From NCBI GenBank assembly GCA_035656415.1, contig DASRSM010000186.1, positions 1 to 19,182 on the forward strand: DNA of 19,182 nucleotides. Direction: 5' to 3'. The stretch is from JAFAHZ01 sp035656415. Lineage in GTDB: Bacteria > Vulcanimicrobiota > Vulcanimicrobiia > Vulcanimicrobiales > Vulcanimicrobiaceae. Position 1 is the stretch's first letter. Every line of letters begins with the position of its first letter. The position numbers and the translations under genes are program-made. Positions 14,957 to 19,182 of the stretch are shown one piece after another. Below the pieces are notes generated by a model, which was given only the letters and a program-made list of their open reading frames with translations, ran no database searches and was not told the DNA's origin.

Positions 14957-15431
14957 GTGCCTCGATCGTTCCTTGTTCGGATGCGTGCGGCGGAGGATAA
15001 AGCTCCGCCGCGTTCGCTAATGGTCCTCGGTCGGTAACGACGCAGTTGCTCGCAGCAAACGCTTGCTCGACGAGCGCTTTCGCTAAAGGATCGTCGCCGC
15101 AGATGGGAATGTTCGCACCGGCCTGCGGCAAGACGATAAGTGCGCGAACGACGGCGTGAGAGTTGAGTTTCTTTGCAAGGCATTCGGCATCGGTCGTGTC
15201 GTCGCCGGCGGGCCGCGAATCGCCTGCTTCGACGATCGCCTGAGGTGTAACTACCGTGCCGACGGCAGTGATTGCGGAATCGAGCTCGTCGTGCGGCACG
15301 GAAAAGATCAAGATTTCCATCGTGCTCGCTAGCTGATAAGGATTGTCAAACGAAACTTCGTGACCGCCTTCGCTGAGCAGCCGGCCTATCGCGGCGGCGC
15401 GGTCGTCGGAACCGATAATGCCAATCTTCAT
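14928..15431 (-). CDS. F420/NADP oxidoreductase-like Rossmann protein
   Basis: A 167-residue protein beginning MKIGIIGSDDRAAAIGRLLSEGGHEVSF, the start of the 'NADP oxidoreductase, coenzyme F420-dependent' family. EILIFSVPHDELDSAITAVG, TDAECLAKKLNSHAVVRAL and NIPICGDDPLAKALVEQAF are further family-like blocks. Characterised relatives move hydride between F420 and NADP or act as dinucleotide-binding reductases. The nucleotide loop is odd: the usual G-x-G-x-x-G is G7-S-D-D-R-A here, so only the first glycine remains and binding may be changed or lost. I start at ATG 15431; a longer frame to 15713 only adds Ala/Gly-rich text antisense to the glycine-rich remnant. The gene is convergent with the four-gene operon. 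Confidence 0.75.
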   Translation of the reverse strand: MKIGIIGSDDRAAAIGRLLSEGGHEVSFDNPYQLASTMEILIFSVPHDELDSAITAVGTVVTPQAIVEAGDSRPAGDDTTDAECLAKKLNSHAVVRALIVLPQAGANIPICGDDPLAKALVEQAFAASNCVVTDRGPLANAAELYPPPHASEQGTIEAPRPSSTPTR

Positions 15432-15449
15432 GATTGCTTCATACCCTTG

Positions 15450-15930
15450 TCCAAGCACGCCCGTCACAACGGTTCGGCCGGCGATGGTGGCGGCGGTGGG
15501 ATCATCGGCGCTGGAAGCGCCAGCGGTGGAAACGCTACCGGCGGTGGTGGCGGCGGCGGCAGCACCGCATGCACCACCTGCGCGGGCGGAAACGGGGGAG
15601 CCGGCGGCTTCGGCGGGGGCGGTGCCGGCGTTTCCGGGCTCGCAAGCGTCGGAGGCAATGGGAGCGCCGGTGGCGGCGGGGCGCGGAACTCCGGGACGCT
15701 GACCGACCGCCAACAGCGGCGCGAGCGGGTCCTTCGCAGCCGGCGGGGGCTATCCCCAGACCAGCATATCGGGAGGTGCCGACGCTACCCCAGTCTTCAA
15801 CTACTCCGGCACCGTCAATGGCGTCAGCGTGACCTTTCCAAACGGCGTGGCGGTTGCGAGCGCTCTCTCGAGCTCTCCGCCGCAACTCCGGCGCCGCTCG
15901 AGCGGTCGTGACAGAGTGAAGCGGCCGTGA
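15450..15930 (+). pseudogene. Frameshifted glycine-rich (PGRS-like) protein remnant
   Basis: From about 15450 the plus strand encodes glycine-rich text with a repetitive GG-x pattern: NGSAGDGGGGGIIGAG, STACTTCAGGNGGAGG, SVGGNGSAGGGGARNSG. Near 15690-15706 the sense moves one frame forward, where PTANSGASGSFAAGGGYPQ and GADATPVFNYSGTVNGVSVT run to TGA 15928-15930. The second half is much more protein-like in the new frame, so I infer a 1-nt insertion (or 2-nt deletion). No start codon with a ribosome-binding site is seen, and the upstream part overlaps the divergent oxidoreductase gene. It resembles low-complexity surface proteins. The end overlaps the rpoC -35 box (15908-15913). Confidence 0.45.
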
Positions 15931-15936
15931 TAAAAT
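15908..15936 (+). promoter_or_regulatory. Sigma70-type promoter of rpoC
   Basis: GTGACA (15908-15913; 5 of 6 to consensus) and TAAAAT (15931-15936) are 17 bp apart. TGCCCCG (15946-15952) follows 9 nt after the -10 box, as at rpoB. The promoter gives rpoC its own transcription unit. Confidence 0.75.
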
Positions 15937-15942
15937 AGCCGT

Positions 15943-16045
15943 CTGTGCCCCGGCCCCGGCGACGGTGGGAGCTCCTTACGTGACCCCGTGAGACGAGCCT
16001 CCCTGCGTAAGCTACCGGTCTTGTGGGCGCGCCTGAGGACCCTCC
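15943..16045 (+). promoter_or_regulatory. rpoC leader with interleaved helices (possible pseudoknot or switch)
   Basis: The leader is about 100 nt. GGGAG (15967-15971) can pair with CTCCC (15999-16003), and CTTACG (15975-15980) with CGTAAG (16006-16011). The order A-B-A'-B' means the two helices either form a pseudoknot or exclude each other. The CCTC at 15998-16001 could also pair with GAGG in the Shine-Dalgarno GAGGA (16035-16039), which sits 6 nt before the TTG start. This suggests translational control of rpoC; the mechanism is inference. Confidence 0.4.
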
Positions 16046-16825
16046 TTGAATCTCATTGACGTCAACAACTTCGACGCCATGCGCATCGGCCTGGCATCAC
16101 CGGAGCAGATTCGCGCGTGGTCGTTCGGCGAAGTCAAGAAACCTGAAACCATTAACTACCGCACGCTCAAGCCCGAGCGCGACGGTTTGTTCTGCGAAAA
16201 AATCTTCGGCCCGACCAAAGACTGGGAGTGCCACTGCGGCAAGTACAAGCGCATTCGCTTTAAAGGCATGATCTGCGATCGCTGCGGCGTCGAGATCACC
16301 CGCGCGAAGGTGCGTCGCGAGCGCATGGGTCATATCGAGCTCGCTACGCCCGTCAGCCACATCTGGTATCTCAAGGGTGTTCCGAGCCGCATCGGCATTC
16401 TGCTCGACATGTCGCCGCGTCAGCTCGAGAAAGTCATTTACTTCGCGGCGTACGTCGTCATCGATCCCGGCGATACCACGCTGACTAAGCGCGAAGTGCT
16501 TTCGGAACAGAAGTATCGCGAAGCGCGCGACAAGTTCGGCAATCGCTTCAAAGCCGGCATGGGCGCCGAAGCGATTCGCGAGCTGCTGCGCGATCTCAAC
16601 CCGCGCCAGCTCCAAGAAACGCTGCGTAAAGAGTTCAAGGAGACATCGGGACAAAAGCGCCTCAAGGCGATCAAACGCCTCGAGGTCGTTGAAGCGTTTC
16701 TCTCCAGCGGCAACAAACCCGAGTGGATGGTGCTCGCCGCCGTTCCGGTGATCGCGCCCGAACTGCGCCCGATGGTGCAGCTCGACGGCGGCCGCTTCGC
16801 CACGTCCGACCTCAACGATCTCTAA
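16046..16825 (+). CDS. rpoC: RNA polymerase subunit beta-prime (RpoC), N-terminal segment up to an in-frame TAA
   Basis: 259 residues of beta-prime, the catalytic clamp subunit. It starts with TTG behind GAGGA; the start is supported because LIDVNNFDAMRIGLASPEQI is the conserved RpoC beginning. Zinc site 1 is Cys62, Cys64, Cys77 and Cys80 (CHCGKYKRIRFKGMICDRC). VSHIWYLKGVPSRIGILLDM and the clamp region follow. The last residues, GGRFATSDLNDL, end at TAA 16823-16825, exactly where nearly all RpoC proteins have Tyr (DLNDLYRRVINRN); TAC to TAA is a single change. Alone this piece would lack the active site. It should be read with the next entry as one gene unless the stop is verified. Confidence 0.9.
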   Translation: MNLIDVNNFDAMRIGLASPEQIRAWSFGEVKKPETINYRTLKPERDGLFCEKIFGPTKDWECHCGKYKRIRFKGMICDRCGVEITRAKVRRERMGHIELATPVSHIWYLKGVPSRIGILLDMSPRQLEKVIYFAAYVVIDPGDTTLTKREVLSEQKYREARDKFGNRFKAGMGAEAIRELLRDLNPRQLQETLRKEFKETSGQKRLKAIKRLEVVEAFLSSGNKPEWMVLAAVPVIAPELRPMVQLDGGRFATSDLNDL

Positions 16826-16831
16826 CGCCGC

Positions 16832-19182
16832 GTGATCAACCGCAACAACCGCTTGAAGCGGCTGCTCGAGCTCAACGCGCCCGAGATCATCATCAAGAAC
16901 GAAAAGCGCATGCTGCAGGAAGCAGTCGATGCGCTCATCGACAACGGCCGCCGCGGACGTCCGGTGACCGGGCCCAACAATCGCCCGCTCAAGTCGCTGT
17001 CGGACATTCTCAAAGGCAAACAGGGCCGCTTCCGTCAGAACCTCCTCGGCAAGCGCGTCGACTATTCCGGTCGTTCGGTTATCGTCGTCGGCCCAACGCT
17101 CAAGCTGCATCAGTGCGGTTTGCCCAAAGAAATGGCGCTCGAGCTCTTCAAGCCGTTCGTGATGAAGAAGCTCGTCGATCGCGCGCTGGCGCACAACATC
17201 AAGAGCGCGAAGCGTATGGTCGAGCGCGTGCGCCCGGAAGTTTGGGACGTTCTCGAAGAGGTCATCAAAGAGCATCCGGTGCTGCTCAACCGCGCACCCA
17301 CGCTCCACCGTCTCGGCATTCAGGCGTTCGAACCGGTGCTGGTGGAGGGTAAAGCCATCCATCTGCATCCGCTGGTATGTACCCCGTACAACGCCGACTT
17401 CGACGGCGACCAAATGGCCGTGCACTTGCCGCTGTCGGCGGGTGCGCAAGCCGAAGCGCGCATCCTGATGCTGTCGTCGAACAACATTCTCTTGCCGGCG
17501 TATGGCAATCCGGTGTCGATCCCGACCCAAGACATGGTCTTAGGCCTGTACTACCTCACGTTCCAACGCGACGAGTACGCGGGGCCGGCGAAGGCTGCGG
17601 TTACCGAAGAGTACAGCCACGCGCAACCCAATGGCACGCATAAGAAGAAGGACGCTCCGGCAGCCGATGCTCCCGGCGCGATTCCGACATTCTACGATTC
17701 GAAGGAAGCTGTGATCGCCTACGAGACCGGCAGCGTCGGTCTCCAAGAGTGGATCTACGTTCGTTGGAACGGCCAGTTGATCAAGACGACGATCGGCCGC
17801 ACGATCTTCAATCTCGCGTTCCCGACGCCGTGGAACCACGGATTCCTCAATCGCATCGTCGACAAGGGCTTGCTGCGTAAGACGATTACCGACTGCTATC
17901 GCAAATACGGAAACGCCGAAACGGCGCGCTTTCTCGACGCGATCAAGGATCTCGGTTTCCATTACGCGACGCTCTCGGGCACCACGGTGTCGATCAGCGA
18001 CATCGTCGTTCCGGATGCGAAGTACGAAATCGTCGAACGTGCGCAGCACGAAGTCGACGATCTGCACCGCTTGTACGACCAAGGTTTCATTTCCGAAGAC
18101 GAGCAGTACAACAAGACCATCGAAATCTGGTCGAAGGCGTCGGACGAAGTGACCACCGCGATGCAGGCGGCGCAAAGCCCGCTCAATCCGGTCTTCATGA
18201 TGGCGACGTCGGGTGCTCGTGGTTCGATCGCCCAGGTCAAGCAGCTCGGCGGTATGCGCGGTCTGATGTCCGACCCGTCGGGCCGAATCCTCGAGATTCC
18301 GGTCAAGGCGTCGCTCAAAGAAGGCCTCACGGTCCTCGAGTACTTCATCTCGACGCACGGCGCGCGTAAGGGTCTCGCCGACACTGCGCTGCGTACGGCG
18401 GACTCCGGTTACCTCACTCGCCGTTTGGTCGACGTCGCGCAAGACGTCATCATTCGCGAGGAAGACTGCGGAACGGCCAACGGCATCACCGTCGCCGACA
18501 TCCGCGTCGGCAAGGAAATCATCGAGCCGCTCAACGATCGGATCATCGGTCGCCGCGCGGCCGAAGAGGTCCGTCTCGATCCCAAACGCCCGACGACGGC
18601 GATCGTCACGCGTAATCAAGAGATCGACGAAGAGAAAGCTAAGGCGCTCATCGATGCAAGCGTCGAGTCGGTGAAGATCCGCTCGGTGCTTACGTGCCAA
18701 TCGAAGTACGGCGTTTGCTCGCTGTGTTACGGCCGCGATCTTGCGACCGGCAACCGGGCCGACATCGGTACGGCGGTCGGCATCATCGCTGCGCAGTCGA
18801 TCGGAGAACCGGGTACACAGCTCACGCTGCGAACCTTCCACACCGGCGGCGTCGCAACCGAAGACATCATCACCGGTCTCCCGCGCGTCGAAGAAATCTT
18901 CGAAGCGCGCAAGCCGAAGGGCCAAGCTACGATTACCGAAGTCGCGGGCTCGGTTCGCATCGGCGAGGAGAAGAACCACCGCGTCGTGTTCGTTGTCGAT
19001 TCGACCGGCGAAGAGCACGAGTACGACGTGCCCTACGGCACACACTTAATGGTGCAGGAGGGCGGGCACGTCGAGCCGGGCGATCAGCTCAACGAAGGAT
19101 CGCTCAATCCGCACGACATTCTGCGCATCAAGGGCGAGACCGCGCTGCAGAACTACCTGGTTCAGGAAGTGCAGAAGGTCTA
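16832..19182 (+). CDS. rpoC: RNA polymerase subunit beta-prime (RpoC), continuation after the TAA; 3' end outside the window
   Basis: Same frame as the N-terminal segment, open from 16826 to the window edge. Residues are counted from TTG 16046. Seen in order: clamp helices/rudder RRVINRNNRLKRLLELNAPE, VDYSGRSVIVVGP, catalytic Mg site NADFDGD (449-455), and an Ala/Lys-rich linker around THKKKDAPAADAPGA. Then come MFMMATSGARG-type bridge-helix text, trigger-loop block EGLTVLEYFISTHGARKGL, and zinc site 2 (Cys808, Cys884, Cys891, Cys894; E. coli C814/C888/C895/C898). IIAAQSIGEPGTQLTLRTFH follows, and the window ends in YLVQEVQKV, probably about 100 residues short. If translated separately, the first candidate start is GTG 16832, which has no Shine-Dalgarno. 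No sequence decay is visible, which argues that the full protein is under selection. Confidence 0.9.
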   Translation, partial: MINRNNRLKRLLELNAPEIIIKNEKRMLQEAVDALIDNGRRGRPVTGPNNRPLKSLSDILKGKQGRFRQNLLGKRVDYSGRSVIVVGPTLKLHQCGLPKEMALELFKPFVMKKLVDRALAHNIKSAKRMVERVRPEVWDVLEEVIKEHPVLLNRAPTLHRLGIQAFEPVLVEGKAIHLHPLVCTPYNADFDGDQMAVHLPLSAGAQAEARILMLSSNNILLPAYGNPVSIPTQDMVLGLYYLTFQRDEYAGPAKAAVTEEYSHAQPNGTHKKKDAPAADAPGAIPTFYDSKEAVIAYETGSVGLQEWIYVRWNGQLIKTTIGRTIFNLAFPTPWNHGFLNRIVDKGLLRKTITDCYRKYGNAETARFLDAIKDLGFHYATLSGTTVSISDIVVPDAKYEIVERAQHEVDDLHRLYDQGFISEDEQYNKTIEIWSKASDEVTTAMQAAQSPLNPVFMMATSGARGSIAQVKQLGGMRGLMSDPSGRILEIPVKASLKEGLTVLEYFISTHGARKGLADTALRTADSGYLTRRLVDVAQDVIIREEDCGTANGITVADIRVGKEIIEPLNDRIIGRRAAEEVRLDPKRPTTAIVTRNQEIDEEKAKALIDASVESVKIRSVLTCQSKYGVCSLCYGRDLATGNRADIGTAVGIIAAQSIGEPGTQLTLRTFHTGGVATEDIITGLPRVEEIFEARKPKGQATITEVAGSVRIGEEKNHRVVFVVDSTGEEHEYDVPYGTHLMVQEGGHVEPGDQLNEGSLNPHDILRIKGETALQNYLVQEVQKV

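Noticed and set aside
15432..15713. 94-residue Ala/Gly-rich extension of the minus-strand oxidoreductase
   Set aside because: It is antisense to the glycine-rich remnant; MKIGIIG at 15431 is the standard family start.
16823..16832. Natural rpoC1/rpoC2-type gene split as in cyanobacteria
   Set aside because: That split lies much later in the protein and has proper start signals. Here GTG 16832 has no Shine-Dalgarno and the stop falls inside a contiguous helix.
16097..17530. 477-codon antisense frame over rpoC
   Set aside because: Shadow of rpoC; rich in His/Asp/Arg, without recognisable domains or a ribosome-binding site.
17540..19045. 501-codon antisense frame over rpoC
   Set aside because: Same reason: Arg/Asp-rich complement of conserved rpoC codons.
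16046..19182. TAA reassigned to Tyr or another amino acid
   Set aside because: TAA ends rpoB (10877-10879), the glycine-zipper gene, the aminotransferase and other genes in this window, and no other in-frame TAA occurs in a conserved gene.
1..19182. CRISPR array, tRNA or rRNA genes
   Set aside because: No regularly spaced direct repeats and no tRNA- or rRNA-like sequence noticed on either strand by eye.

Overview
The window is about 19 kb of bacterial chromosome with high G+C and codons biased to G/C in the third position. Starts are often GTG or TTG. The most diagnostic genes are rpoB (complete) and rpoC (missing its C-terminus), the two large catalytic subunits of RNA polymerase. The rpoC N-terminus is of the Gram-positive/Terrabacteria type. 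The company of a DUF5069-like protein, a YMGG-type glycine-zipper protein and a lipocalin-like protein makes me think of an uncultured phylum such as Eremiobacterota (WPS-2)/Vulcanimicrobiota. That assignment is an impression; I could not test it.

Region 1 (1-6770) is accessory metabolism and envelope. A minus-strand pair encodes the start of a family-5 peptide-binding lipoprotein (1-212) and a PLP aminotransferase (213-1427). They diverge from a 1073-residue membrane protein with a serine-hydrolase-like GYSGG motif (1632-4853). That gene overlaps tail-to-tail with a CBS-pair protein (4777-5205, minus). A secreted glycine-zipper protein and a zinc-independent MDR oxidoreductase follow as a pair sharing a TAATG junction (5326-6770).

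Region 2 (6771-10918) is a self-contained rpoB transcription unit: a good sigma70-type promoter, a structured leader of about 145 nt, rpoB with a basic N-terminal extension and a long acidic C-terminal tail, and a strong intrinsic terminator 6 bp after the stop. No rplJ/rplL lies upstream and rpoC does not follow.

Region 3 (10919-15930) separates rpoB from rpoC, which are adjacent in most bacteria. It holds a small gene that appears to be split by a decayed tnpB (IS200/IS605- or IS607-type) element. A tight four-gene operon follows: 3-hydroxyisobutyrate dehydrogenase-like, DUF5069-like, alpha/beta hydrolase, lipocalin-like. Then come a convergent F420/NADP-oxidoreductase-like gene and a frameshifted glycine-rich remnant.

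Region 4 (15908-19182) is rpoC with its own promoter and leader. The rpoB and rpoC promoters both have a 17-bp spacer, and both carry the same 7-mer TGCCCCG exactly 9 nt after the -10 box. The rpoC frame holds one TAA (16823-16825), at the Tyr codon of the conserved DLNDLYRRVINRN block, and is otherwise open and conserved to the window end. TAA also ends rpoB and other genes here, so this is not a recoded genome. It is a sequencing or assembly error, a true nonsense allele, a readthrough site or a two-piece beta-prime.
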